Source: Amoebophrya sp. AT5.2 (taxonomy: Eukaryota; Sar; Dinophyceae; Syndiniales; Amoebophryaceae). From it: 22,696 nucleotides of DNA. The stretch lies in the NCBI GenBank assembly GCA_005223375.1, contig RXOD01004413.1, positions 1 to 22,696 on the forward strand, read 5' to 3'. Within the stretch, counting starts at the first letter, position 1. Each line of letters opens with the position of its first letter. A model generated the notes under the pieces. It was not told the origin of the DNA. It did not search any database and saw nothing but the letters and a program-made list of their open reading frames with translations. A program made the position numbers and the translations under genes. Of this stretch, positions 1-9,498 are shown in pieces.

Positions 1-301
1 AAGCCGGCGACGCTGTGGCTGCTGCGCTCGATCATGCTCACGAGCCCCCCCAAATGGCTCAACGCGCCGAAGTATATCCCCTCGCCGCGCGTCGTCGTGC
101 GGTCAGCCTTCAGGAAATCTGCGCGACTCAAAAGGCCGAGAAACGACCCGGCCAGCCCGTCCGCGGTGAATTCTTCCCGGCGCCTTCGCGTAGTGGGTGG
201 CGTCGCAGTGTTCCGCCAGTCCGCGAATGCAATGAGCGACCGTCTCACGCCTTGGAGGCCCCGCACCAAGGGCGAAGTGTGCGAAAACGCTGCGAGTCGA
301 A
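1..301 (-). pseudogene. Fragment running off the left edge
   Basis: A minus-strand frame is open from just after a TGA at about 302-304 to the window start. It includes EEFTADGLAGSFLGLLSRAD and continues to a segment with GEGIYFGALSHLGG. Composition and codon use are protein-like. The neighbouring upstream piece (about 305-540) continues in two other frames, including WIKLLKRSPDLVAQKLRQLL. The family is not recognised. It is either the 3' part of the decayed element or the broken end of a host gene continuing to the left. Confidence 0.35.
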
Positions 302-604
302 ATCATGGGAAGAAACCCGCACGGAAGTGGTCCGCGTGATGTCGCCCACCTTCGACGCCTCCGCCGAGACTTTCCCGCCGCGGATTTCGTCTGGCGCTCG
401 TCTCCCTCGCAGGCCGGAAGTTGGATCGCGTGGCGCTCCAGCAACAGCTGGCGCAACTTCTGCGCCACCAGGTCCGGGCTGCGCTTGAGCAGCTTGATCC
501 ACGTGGACCATTCCACGCGCCCGAAGCTCGGGCGAGATTTCCGCAGCGGACTACTTGGGCGCGTACGTTTTCGCAGCTCTCGCGACACCTGCAGCGCGCG
601 CCTG

Positions 605-753
605 TTAAGAAAACAGACAGCGGCTGTCTCGTTCCACGCTCTCGGCGCGCTGTTCGGTCGCGTTGTGCAAGTAGGTCCCTTCGGGTTTGAGGGGCGCGCT
701 GTTCTTCTCGCAGCCGTACACGCAGAACGCCGGCCGCGCCTCGTTTGTCGACT
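605..753 (-). pseudogene. Cys-containing fragment of the decayed element
   Basis: A minus-strand frame of about 49 codons, ending in TAA (fwd 605-607), has strong third-position GC bias and reads as PAFCVYGCEKNSAP then a segment with GTYLHNATEQRAE. It has one C-x3-C pair. The pieces on either side continue in other frames, so it is a fragment. The family is not recognised; it may be a zinc-binding or C-terminal part of the same element as the reverse-transcriptase-like piece. Confidence 0.35.
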
Positions 754-1119
754 CTGACCCGCCGCGCCGGCTTTCTCGTCCACCGCCATGAAAGTGGTCG
801 GCAGCGGCGCCGAAGTTTCGACTTCGCTTACTGCGTCGCCGTTCGCTATCGTCGCCGGGACCCGTGGCGGCGCATCAACCGCGGAGCTGCTATCTCGCTG
901 CTCCTTTTCTTGTCCGCCCCGATATTTGCCCCCTCCTCGCGGCGTATGTTGATACAGCTGCCGGCAGACATTGCCCGCAATGCGGACGAGGCGGGAGCGC
1001 TCAACTCGGCCGAGAGGACTCGACAGCAAGGACAAGGAGGATCGCGTCGCGTAGTATTGTTCGCTTCTCGTCGTCGTCCAGGGCGTCGCGAAGGTAGTCC
1101 GTGGCCTAGCGACGCCGCG

Positions 1120-1449
1120 CTACACTTGACACAGCCGCGGCCAACTGGTCTCGATGTAGTTGCAGCGGGAGTCGTTGGCATTACAGGGGACAAGCCGGCG
1201 CCAGGGCCTAGATCTATCAGCGAGCGCTGGGTCGATGTAGAACCGCACGGAAAGACCATCGAGGTACCTGATGAAGCCCTCCGCTTTGGTGTGTTTATTT
1301 TTGTGCTGAGATGCTGCCTCGAAGTAGCTCAGAAGTAAACAAGTAAACACAGGACTGCAGGCGGCACCTTTGGGAACGCCGATCGTTTGCAGGTCCGGCA
1401 CCCACTCCCGGGCAGGTCCGGCACCCGCTGCCTGCAGTCCCTCCAGCAC
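1120..1449 (-). pseudogene. Reverse-transcriptase-like fragment
   Basis: This minus-strand open stretch of 109 codons contains TIGVPKGAACSPVF (fwd 1345-1386), followed about 35 residues later by FIRYLDGLSVRF (fwd about 1240-1275). The order and spacing fit reverse-transcriptase motif B (G-x-P-x-G-x3-S-P) followed by the catalytic YxDD motif of non-LTR, Penelope-like and related enzymes. The second Asp of YxDD reads Gly here (GGT where GAT or GAC would be needed), which should abolish polymerase activity. The thumb and the upstream finger motifs are not in the same frame. A tandem copy of a 15-bp unit lies just upstream (fwd 1388-1425). The RT identity rests on two motifs only; the subclass cannot be decided. 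Confidence 0.5.
1388..1425. repeat. 15-bp direct repeat
   Basis: The sequence gcaggtccggcaccc occurs twice, separated by 8 bases, immediately upstream (minus-strand sense) of the reverse-transcriptase-like motif B. It looks like a local duplication inside the decayed element. Confidence 0.65.
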
Positions 1450-1967
1450 GCACCGACTTCCCTCCCATCCGTTCCGATTGCGCCGGGTTTTCTTTGGTTG
1501 CTTGGTGTTTTCTTCTGCCCGCGGTAGCGTTCTGCGTGCAGATTTTCGCTATCCGACACTCGTGCAGCAATTCCCGATGGGAGCGAGAGTTCCTTTCCGG
1601 CTGCAGAAGTGCCAGGCGGGCCACAGCTCGCTGGCTCCGCGCGGCAGGACGCAAAGCCCCTGGGGGTCTGGGTGGTAAAAACATTTGTAGAGGTTTGCGA
1701 GGTCTTTGCGCCTCGTTGCCTTGCATTCGCTACCTGTGTCCTCGATGGACTTGAGGCAGCTTCGCGGTCGCGAGAGCGCCGCGCCGATCTCTGCGTCCTT
1801 TGCAGACTGGACACCGGAGCGCGCTGCGGTCAGCCCGTGCAGCAGCTCCAACCTCGTAAAGCCTTGCAAGTCCTTTACCTGGAGCAACACAAAGGATGGC
1901 GATCCCCTCCGTTGCCCCACCGGCCGGGCAAAAGGTAGCACAGGCCACAGGATCTTCGGGGCCGCGG

Positions 1968-2015
1968 TCTTCTTCTTCGGGGTGGCGGTCATCTTCTTCG
2001 GGGTGGCGGTCATCT
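1968..2015. repeat. 21-bp tandem repeat, about two copies
   Basis: The unit cttcttcggggtggcggtcat occurs twice in a row, followed by a partial copy. In the minus-strand protein-like frame it encodes TATPKK repeated with small variations, so it may be an in-frame low-complexity linker of the decayed element. Confidence 0.7.
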
Positions 2016-3087
2016 TCGTGCTCTTCGGGTGAACTGGTCGCCCACCGCCGCGAGGAAGGCCCCCCACTGGCAGCAGGGGAAAGCCTCGCAGGCATTCGGC
2101 TCGCCCCCTTCGTGAAAGTTCGGAGCTTTCGGGCTGAGGCCGTAGCTGCCTGCAAAGTAAGCATCAGAATCCATGAGCGCCCCCCGCCGTATAAACGCAC
2201 AGGCGGCGGCCCTTTCGTCGTCGGTCGCCGCGGTCTGCGTGTTCTTCGCGATCGCGTCGGTGCGGGCGGTCGGGTTGGTCAATTTGCTGCCAGCTGCGGC
2301 ACATGCGTGCGAGTGCGCACAGCAAACTTGCGCGCTCTTGTGCGATAAAGCTTGGGGCGCGAGCTTGCGCTGAGTGGCGAAGGAAAGAACGCTGCCGCAC
2401 CGCGGCGAGGAGTCGGCGCCTCGCGATGGGGCGAGCAACTGCCTCCAGACTTACGCGCCGCCCCCGCCATTTCCTTTTCCCCCCTCCCCGAGGGGTTCCC
2501 CCTCTTCCACATTTCCGCCGCCACTGATCTCCGCGATTTTTTTCGCTTGTTCCAGGTCGGTGAACCCGATGGAATTCCACCGGCATGCGGTGGCACCTCT
2601 CCGCAGACCTCGCCCGCGCTTCCTTATTTCGTTCCCAGTGTTCTCGCCGATGCGAATGGAATGGGGCAAAATTCGCGGCATTCTATCGACGGCGTGGATG
2701 CTCGACGCCGGTGAGGTCAGTCATCTTGTCGAGGAGCCGTCTGAGATGGGTCGGCGTTGAATGGAGCCTGGCGAAGTTGGGCCAAGGCGTTGCGCGGTTT
2801 GGCGGTGTCCGCCGCGGAGTTTCTCGCTCTCCTCCTTGGTTGCTACGGCGAGGGCGCGGAAGCTCGCCGCGCAGTCGCGGACGCACTGCAGCCATCCACC
2901 GCGGTCGGTCCAGCTTAGCCCGGTCGATGTTTTCCCGGGTTTTCCTCTCCCGAGGCGCCGCGGTGTCGCTCGCTTGGCGTCGCGCTGCGGTGTACTCTGT
3001 CACAGTGATGGCGTCCGGCACGTGCGCCATCGCTAAGAGAAGCAGACAGATACAAACTCAAGCACGTCCCTGGCCCCATGTCTCCTC

Positions 3088-3350
3088 CCGGAGAGGTGCC
3101 GCCTGCTGCCGTCGGGCAAGTGACGGAGCGCGAACGCGATCGCGGGCCCAGTCAGCTGGCCGCCGCCGATCTGCCGAATTTTGTGCGCGGCGACCTTGGT
3201 TCCGATGTCGTCCTCAGTATGCGCCCCGCAGTCTGCGCAGATTGGGCTGATGAAGCTGCACGATTCGCAGACCAGTCAGGGTCTCGAGCTTGGGACGGCC
3301 TTGATGGCGTTTGTCGACTTGTTTGCCGAAACACGACGCGCAGGCCCTTG
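3088..3350 (-). pseudogene. CxxC-rich zinc-binding-like fragment
   Basis: On the minus strand the piece CASCFGKQVDKRHQGRPK is followed, after a one-base frame change near fwd 3270, by VCESCSFISPICADCGAH and then DIGTKVAAHKIRQIGGGQ. Three CxxC pairs within about 45 residues suggest a zinc ribbon or treble-clef fold. The frame break means this is not an intact gene as assembled. It sits at the 5' side of the reverse-transcriptase-like piece on the same strand, a position where some retroelements carry zinc knuckles, but the cysteine spacing is not that of a retroviral CCHC knuckle. Confidence 0.4.
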
Positions 3351-3699
3351 CGGTCGTCGCCGTTGCCTTTGCTACTGCTCTACTCCTCTCCTCCTTCTCT
3401 CGCTCAAAATCATCCCCCAGCGCCTTGCAATCGCATTGCGCTGGCGTCGCTTTGTTGTTGGCCTCTACCTGTTCACTCTCCAGATCCAGCGCCTCCGTGG
3501 TTGGCGCCGTGCTCGCGGTCACCGCGTCCGGCTTTTCTTCTTCAAGGTGTCCGCCTCTCCTTTCAAGTCCGCGCCGGCCTTCACTAGCAGCCCCTTGCTT
3601 GCTAGTGCTACTGTCGTTCCCCCCGCGAACCGGAGCCGGAGCCGCAGGCAGCCATCCAAAATCTCACGAGCCGGGTGCTTTTGGTCGAGATCTCTAAAA

Positions 3700-4108
3700 C
3701 TTGAAGACGAAAAGCGCGCGAAGAATTACATCGGTCCGGCAGTGTCTGGGCATTGCTGTAGCGCTTCGCGCGCCTGGATGTCCAGGCTCGTGGCCTGGCC
3801 CTTGCCAGGCTTCTGCTCTGCTCGTGGTCTCTTGGCCTTCTCGCTTGCTCTCAAAGCTGCAGCACAATCACAAGACCGAAAGCGACAAAATTCAGAGTAT
3901 AGCATAGCACTAGTAATCAATGAGGCTAACTGGTTGCGCTCCTCGCAAGTGCGGCCGATTTGATTGCTTGCCTTCAGTCCCTAGACCAATACCCTTGCGG
4001 CTGTCTCTGTTCATTATCCCCGGCTACATATGAAACGATCTAGGCAGACGCAGAAGTAGAAGAGGCAGCGCACGTGACTGTCGCAGAGTGAGACGCACGA
4101 GACAACCG
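3700..4108. other. Spacer between the decayed element and the first intact gene
   Basis: Base composition falls towards AT here. An ATG-initiated plus-strand frame of about 35 codons starts at 3920, but it shows no family resemblance and no phase-matched splice to the downstream exon. The first exon and promoter of the next gene probably lie here but could not be placed. A candidate 40-nt intron (4109-4148) with a CTAAT branch-like sequence precedes the first placed exon. Confidence 0.35.
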
Positions 4109-4148
4109 GTAAAAAAACACTAATAAATACAAAACAACGCACACGCAG

Positions 4149-5350
4149 GTCGACGAAGAAGACGCCGCGCCGGTTTTCTTCCTCCAGTTGCTTGAGACGT
4201 GTGGCCCTAATCGGCCACAGAAAGTCCACGACACGCACCTGGTGGACGGCTCCATGGCGAAGCTTCGAAGTGCGCTCGGGAGGGACGAGGATGCAAATGT
4301 GCCGCCCCACGAGATCTTCTCGTTTCTCACCCCGTCGTGGTACTTATCAATATTGCGAATACATAAGAAGTGACAGTGTCCCTTTCTTTGTCTACGATCG
4401 AATGACAGTTCTCCAAGAACAGACGAAGTTGGGAGCGACGCGCTCGTACTCTTTCTACCTTGATCACACAGCTCCGGCAAAATGGTGGTGCTGGGCGGCT
4501 GCGCGCTATTGAACTGCTACACCATATCGGAGCAGAAGGGCAAGCTGCAGCTCGAACTGGAATACATGCTGGGATGTATTTTTTACTTATGCTTTTTCCA
4601 TCCGTGAGGACGGTTTGGTAAACCTACAACGATGCCGATGCTGTTGCTGACCGTGAGTGTGACCATTGCTACGCACTTCAATACCAATTCGTGCGTCAAT
4701 ATTGTTGATCGCCGCGCACTCCACTCACGATAATTCGTTGATCGGCCGTTGATCGAAATCGAATTGCAGGTAAATACCTCGACATCGAGATGCGGAATTT
4801 GCGTTCCTGCATTTGCCTCCGCCGTTCGATTCCCACTACGCGCGACAAGAAGGCCATCGGCGACTTTGTGATCGTCGGGGCGAGTGACGGCACGCTGTAC
4901 GGGTTTCCCTTTACCTATGTGATCGACCGCAAGTCCGGCTCTGGCAAGTTTCACTTTGACGACGAAAACGCTGGCCGGTTCGACGTGGACGTGGACGGCG
5001 AGCAGAGGGAGCCATCGGCTTCGACGGAGGAGTCCGTGGAGCTGCTGTTTCCGATCCAGAAGAACTACTTCACCGCGCTGGAGAACAAGTTCGTGAGCAT
5101 ACGTAGGACGAAGGCGTTTTCGTGGGTGATGGGCGAAAAGGACGGGATCTTCGGGTGGCACCCGCAGGAGTTCACCCTGAGCGGCCTCCCGGCGGACTTC
5201 TCGTGCGCTGTGAGCTCCCGCGTGCACCCTTCGATGTCGCTCTTCGTGAAGAAGGAGGAAGCTGCCGTTGGTGAAAAGGGAGGGGCAGCGAATAAACCGG
5301 GATTCAAAATCATCCGATGGAACCGGAACCAGAACACGAAGCTGACGTAA
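4149..5350 (+). CDS. Spliced gene of unknown family, 5' end unresolved
   Basis: Three exons are phase-consistent: 4149-4339, 4472-4575 and 4770-5350, with GT-AG introns of 132 nt (phase 2) and 194 nt (phase 1). Together they give 291 residues, ending in TAA at 5348-5350. The exon 1 frame has no ATG before the acceptor at 4148, so an upstream exon is likely. The in-frame ATG at 4254 is an alternative start. Splice joins give TPSCSGKMVVLGG and EYMLGCKYLDIEM, which read smoothly. The protein starts acidic, has a cysteine-containing middle, then FVIVGASDGTLYGFPFTYVI, which looks like beta strands, and ends basic. There is no clear signal peptide or membrane span and no family was recognised. Third-position GC is high in all three exons and low in the introns. 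The gene is separate from the minus-strand relic and from the p25-alpha gene 1.5 kb downstream. Confidence 0.65.
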
Positions 5351-6837
5351 AAAAAGTTGTGAAGCGGCGCGTCGGTCGGCACAGCCGATTAGCCAGCTGC
5401 TTCATTTACTCAGACTGATTCCTTGAAGTCGCATATGCTGAAAGCGTGACTTGCTGCCGACTGCGCGCTTTTGCGCACAAACAGTGCGGCGGGACGGAAG
5501 CGCCGGAAAAAGTTGGCGAGCAGGACCACGAAAAAGCTCGGAAAGTTGCTGCTGGAGGCAGCACTCAGCATTCATTAGACTTCTAGTCGCGCAAAATCTA
5601 GATCTAGATGTAGACCTAATTCGACTTCCCGAACCCGGTAAAATTGTATGACTGAAACCAATCCAATCGAAGTATAAAGCTGAATCTGAACAACGCCCAC
5701 ATGCAGGAGCGCCGTGGATGCGCCCGCCCGGCGCGCAGGCGCAGTTCTGTTGACAAAGAGCTTGGCTCAGGGAAATCGTACTCACGCAAAATTTGGAAGC
5801 CGCTTGCAATTGTACGTGTAGGCGCGCGAGCATCCTCAGCACTATCACAGGACATTCATCTTTCTCCTCCTGCTCGCTGGCGGTGTGGGTCCATGAGCAT
5901 GATGCGCTTTGGTCATGGATCGCTGGCCACAGTGGAAGAAACACAGGGGATTGTGGCGCAAGAACGTGTACACGTGCAGCCTGCATACATTTGGAGAAAC
6001 ACATTTGCCGATTGGCTCATGACAAGATGTTCAACTATGTGTCTTTTTCGCAAGAAGCTGTCTTCGCTGAGGATTCGGTTTCGTATTGATTGAATCGCGC
6101 ATCACTCGATGCTGGTGTGATGTGACCACGTGTAGCCCTGTTAATGTCAATGTCGGTTTTGGAGTGGATCGTCGTGCAAGGCAGGACGAAGAGCCGTCGT
6201 ATTGCTGAAGCACAAAAATCGGTCCTCAAAACGCTTCCGTGAGTCTGTCTGTACCCGTGACGTAGACGCAACGTGGTGGAGCTGCTTCCGTCTGTCGTCT
6301 ACAGCTTCCGTGAATTACATCTTAAACCCAATTCCTTAAGTTAGTACTCACATAAACAAGTATTTCATATATCTCTCCAATTTGTTTTGCAGGGGCGCCC
6401 CGAAGTTGTATGAGGTGGCTGGCATCGTATTGATGTGAGAACTTCTGCAAACCGCACAAGGGACCCATGGCGCAGAAAGTTTCTGCGCTACGATTTCTTT
6501 GATACTCATCGCAGTTTTTGACCCTATTCATTAGCCAGCCGGTTTTTCAATACAAAGTCAAGAATACGTCAGTCTATTCTATTGTTTGATACACTAGTGG
6601 AATAACAAAAAGCACACGTCGTCACGGCAACAAGCATAGCTTCTAGCCGCACGTTTCAACAACTTCGCAGTATACGAATTTTTTTATCTTCGCGGAGGGA
6701 GACCCTGGGAACACCCGCCCTACCGACCAGCAATACCAGCACCGCAGTACCCGCATCTCAAAAACCAGCTGGTATCGTCCGCAGCTACACTCACCCCACA
6801 CCCACCCCCGAACTTCTTTACAACCACAACAAGAATT
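5351..6837. other. Intergenic spacer, 1.5 kb
   Basis: No convincing gene was found. Open stretches occur on both strands (for example 5402-6004 minus and 5701-6093 plus), but their third positions are not GC-enriched. A short plus-strand stretch ending at the TAG near 5580 (QCGGTEAPEKVGEQDHEKAR) has some coding character but no start or phase-matched neighbour. A near-perfect 19-nt palindrome lies at 6470-6488. The pyrimidine- and CA-rich stretch just before 6838 is probably the leader of the next gene. Confidence 0.5.
6470..6488. repeat. 19-nt palindrome, 9-bp arms
   Basis: The arms gcgcagaaa and tttctgcgc are perfectly complementary around a single G at 6479. A one-base loop cannot fold as an RNA hairpin without opening a few pairs, so a dyad protein-binding site is as likely as an RNA structure. 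It lies about 350 bp upstream of the p25-alpha gene start. Confidence 0.6.
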
Positions 6838-8644
6838 ATGGTGCTTCCTAAGGCCAAGGTGCGGGCGGGCGTGGGTCCCCAGCTCGAGAAGCTCGCGCGA
6901 GCCCACAACGAGGTCCAGGCCGCGAAGGACGCTTATTTCGCGAGGCGAGAGGCCGAGCGCGAGGAGAAGAAGATCCAGACGCCCGACTACGAGCTCTCCG
7001 ACGAGAAACAGGACGCGCTTGGAAAGTGCTTCGAGTTGTGGTGCGACCCGGGGCATCATGAACTCACCCGAAAGGCCTGCATGAAGCTGTTCCGCGACGC
7101 GGGGATTTGCGGGCAGGATAAAACGCAGGTGCCGCCGCACAGGATTGATTTACTGTTCGAGAAGCACAAAATGCCGAAGGTGCGGAAGATATGCTTCACG
7201 GAATTCGTGTACATGCTGCTGGAAATAAGTGCGCTCGTGGACGTGGAGGTAGAAACGCTGGTGGCCCACATTTTGGAACAGGTGGGGGACGGACCGGACT
7301 TCCACAACGTGAGCATACAGCCAGGACTCGCGAGAAGCACGCCGGATGGAGGTAGAGTTTTTTTGATACAACTTGCTGTTTTCGGCGACGGCCAGGTGGT
7401 GTAAGTCATCAAGCGAAAATCGGAACGAATGAGTCTCAAGTCCATCAATGATCAATGCTGATAAATAAATTACAGACCTGACCGGCCCCGAGAAGTTTTT
7501 TTACGACAAGGGAACGTTCACCGGGTCGCACACCAAGGGCGGGCCGCGCGCCATCGACAGCACGGACGGATACAACCACGGACTACACGCGCTCGTGCAC
7601 CGCGAGCACATACAAAACGACCACGTGCAGCGCACCAAGGCCCAGGAGGCGTTCCAGCCGCCGACGCGGACGTCCAAAAGTGGCGCTGGGATCACGAGGA
7701 GCATGCCGGTCTCGCGGTCGGGAGGCGGGAAAAACCGAGCTCCCGTGCGAGGGCCGGAGCGGTTCGCAGATCCAGAAACCTTCACCGGCACGCACAAGAG
7801 CGGAGGGCCAAAAGCAGTAGAGCCAAAATCCCTCTCCTTCAGACCAGCACCAAGGAACGAAGTGAAGCCCCCAGAAGTGAAGAGAGGTAGCTCTAAATAA
7901 TGCGTACTTTTAATAGAAGTTCAAGTGCGACAGCGACAAGTCTTGACGACGTCCCTTTGCTGGTTGCGTACTTTGGCACTGGAAGCTTCGAAGAGCTTTG
8001 TAATTCGTCTTGCTTTATGACCACTTGGTTCTTCCGGCGATGAAGTTACGTTTCTCGATGATCCTCCATCTCCCAAATATTCTCGTTCAACAGCCACGAA
8101 CGCGAAGAAGGGACCGGAGCGGTTTTTCTATGACAAGACCACCTTTACTGGCGCGCACAAGCAAGGAGGGCCAGACGCGACCTATCGCACCGCCGGGGGG
8201 TACCATGATTTTAGCAAGCTGATCGACCGAGGGCACGTTCAAGACGACCACCACAATCGGAGGAAGAATGTCAGCGTCAACGGGAGCGGCGAGACCGATT
8301 TTTCGGTGGACGAAGGAGCTGCTGACGTCAGCGGGAGGCCACGATCGCGAGCAAGTACGGGGTCGGTTGCGGGGCTTGCATGATCATGTTCATCTTGGGG
8401 GCGGTTTAGCGATTTAGGTAGGGGAGCGCTGCGGAATTTGGTTTGATAATTTTTAGGCGGTCGCGACGGGGAGGGGTTTTATAATCCTCATCGCATGCTG
8501 GTGGAGGAAGAAGAGGTGGACGCGAACTACGATGACGTCGCGTGGGCGCAATTTGCGAATCGCTCACAGGAGTTTTTGTTTTCAACGCGACCTACTTTGA
8601 ATCGAGAAAAGTATCACCCTGAATGTGGTTTGCCCTCCCTGTGA
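6838..8644 (+). CDS. TPPP/p25-alpha-like protein with three FTG-x-H modules
   Basis: Four exons (6838-7351, 7476-7886, 8094-8354, 8457-8644) give 457 residues. The three introns (124, 207 and 102 nt) are all GT-AG and phase 1. The family (tubulin polymerization-promoting protein, p25-alpha) binds and bundles microtubules. Residues about 50-150 form the helical EF-hand-like core, including ACMKLFRDAGI and HRIDLLFEKHKM, without a canonical calcium loop. Three copies of the family's C-terminal signature follow: KFFYDKGTFTGSHTKGGP (178-195), RFADPETFTGTHKSGGP (267-283) and RFFYDKTTFTGAHKQGGP (318-335). Copies 1 and 3 continue into matching tails (HIQNDH and HVQDDH). Usual family members have one such tail, so this is a long form. 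Residues about 396-457 are acidic and then mixed. If intron 3 is not spliced, the frame ends at TGA 8381-8383. A role on flagellar or cortical microtubules is inferred from the family. Confidence 0.85.
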
Positions 8645-9497
8645 TCGTGGAGCGCTTTTTCCCTCCTTCTGATCGTGTATGATAGGTGGTGGCAGTGTGT
8701 TGCAGGTTGTAGAGGAGGAGCAACTCTCATGTACAATAGTGGCAAAGATGAAGACTAATGTGGCAGCCAAAAGCCAACTTTCGGCATCCCTCTCTTTTCT
8801 TTGTTCCACGTCGATTTACAATAAGACGATTTTGTCCTAGTGGACGAATCTCCAACGAATGTGCACTTAAGTGTAATACATAGGGTCCCCGATGTTGAAG
8901 TTAAACAGCAAACGTACGCGAATGATGGATAATGGCCAGAAAGTGTCCAAGTGGCAGTCAAAAGTTGCGCAAAATAACCACCGGCAAAATAACCACCGGG
9001 GATTGGTGGCTTTGTTTTCTATACACGGTTTTCGTAGCGTTTGGTGGTAAATCGAAGTGCACGTGTGGAACCACGAAATCTTCGGTGGCAGTACGTTAAC
9101 CAGGATAAGGCTGTTGTGGCGCTGCTTACGCATACTATCGTATGAGAAAATTCGGTCGTGCACCTGCTAGTTCACCAGAGGCTCGGGCTCGGCGTCGGTG
9201 CTTTTACACCACCATTTCCTTCTTCGGTTACTAACGTTTTGCTGCGTTCTTTCCCCAAAAATGATTTTTGAAAAATCGGTACGTAAATTTATCGTGAATT
9301 TCTTCAAACGCCTTGGCCTCGTGTCGCCAATGTCCCAATCGTGCTGCTCCCGACCGTTACTTTGTGTGCACCATCCAGGACTGCCCTCCGGGGCTTCCCA
9401 ATAAACCTTTGCTAGAGCAGTTGTGCACGCAACTACCCCTGCGTGGCGATAACGAGCTACAAGAACACTTTATCGAGGCGGAAAAACTTTCGAGATA
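8645..9497. other. Spacer and probable 5' leader of the next gene
   Basis: No supported full-length gene was found. The stretch is AT-richer and holds a 15-bp tandem duplication at 8970-8999. Near its right end there is a weakly coding-like plus-strand frame (9298-9498), containing CRQCPNRAAPDRYFVC, that stops in TAA overlapping the downstream ATG by one base. Confidence 0.45.
8970..8999. repeat. 15-bp tandem duplication
   Basis: The unit caaaataaccaccgg occurs twice head to tail with no mismatch, and a further accacc-like echo follows. It lies in the spacer and looks like a recent replication-slippage duplication. Confidence 0.8.
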
Positions 9498-9498
9498 A
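9298..9498 (+). other. Possible upstream reading frame in the leader of the 1057-residue gene
   Basis: A frame open from 9298 ends at TAA 9496-9498, sharing its last A with the ATG of the large gene (9498-9500). It has two Cys pairs (CRQC and CTIQDC) and a mixed, moderately GC third position. It has no ATG of its own. A spliced start is possible: ATG 9261, donor gtacgt at 9279, acceptor after CCATCCAG at about 9381, in phase 0, giving about 46 residues beginning MIFEKS. It could be an upstream ORF regulating translation or simply leader sequence. Confidence 0.25.

Larger units (their letters stand above)
1..3900 (-). mobile_element. Decayed minus-strand element, probably a retroelement relic
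   Basis: Reading the minus strand from about 3900 to 1, stretches of convincing protein (GC-rich third positions, ordinary composition) follow one another but switch frame many times and are cut by stops. No frame stays plausible for more than about 100 residues. In order there are a charged stretch (about 3900-3730), a CxxC-rich piece (3350-3088), a piece containing SDAYFAGSYGLSPK (about 2160), a piece with FVLLQVKDLQGFTRLE (about 1880), the reverse-transcriptase-like piece (1449-1120), and three downstream pieces. Many independent frame breaks point to decay rather than introns. No terminal repeats, target-site duplication or poly(A) tail was seen, so the limits are approximate and the left end lies outside the window. 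Alternatives are a decayed host multigene-family member, or an assembly stretch with many indels. Confidence 0.45.

Noticed and set aside
5402..6004. 200-codon minus-strand open frame in the spacer
   Set aside because: No third-position GC preference, Cys/Ser/Arg-rich composition and no recognisable motif. It is best read as a chance frame.
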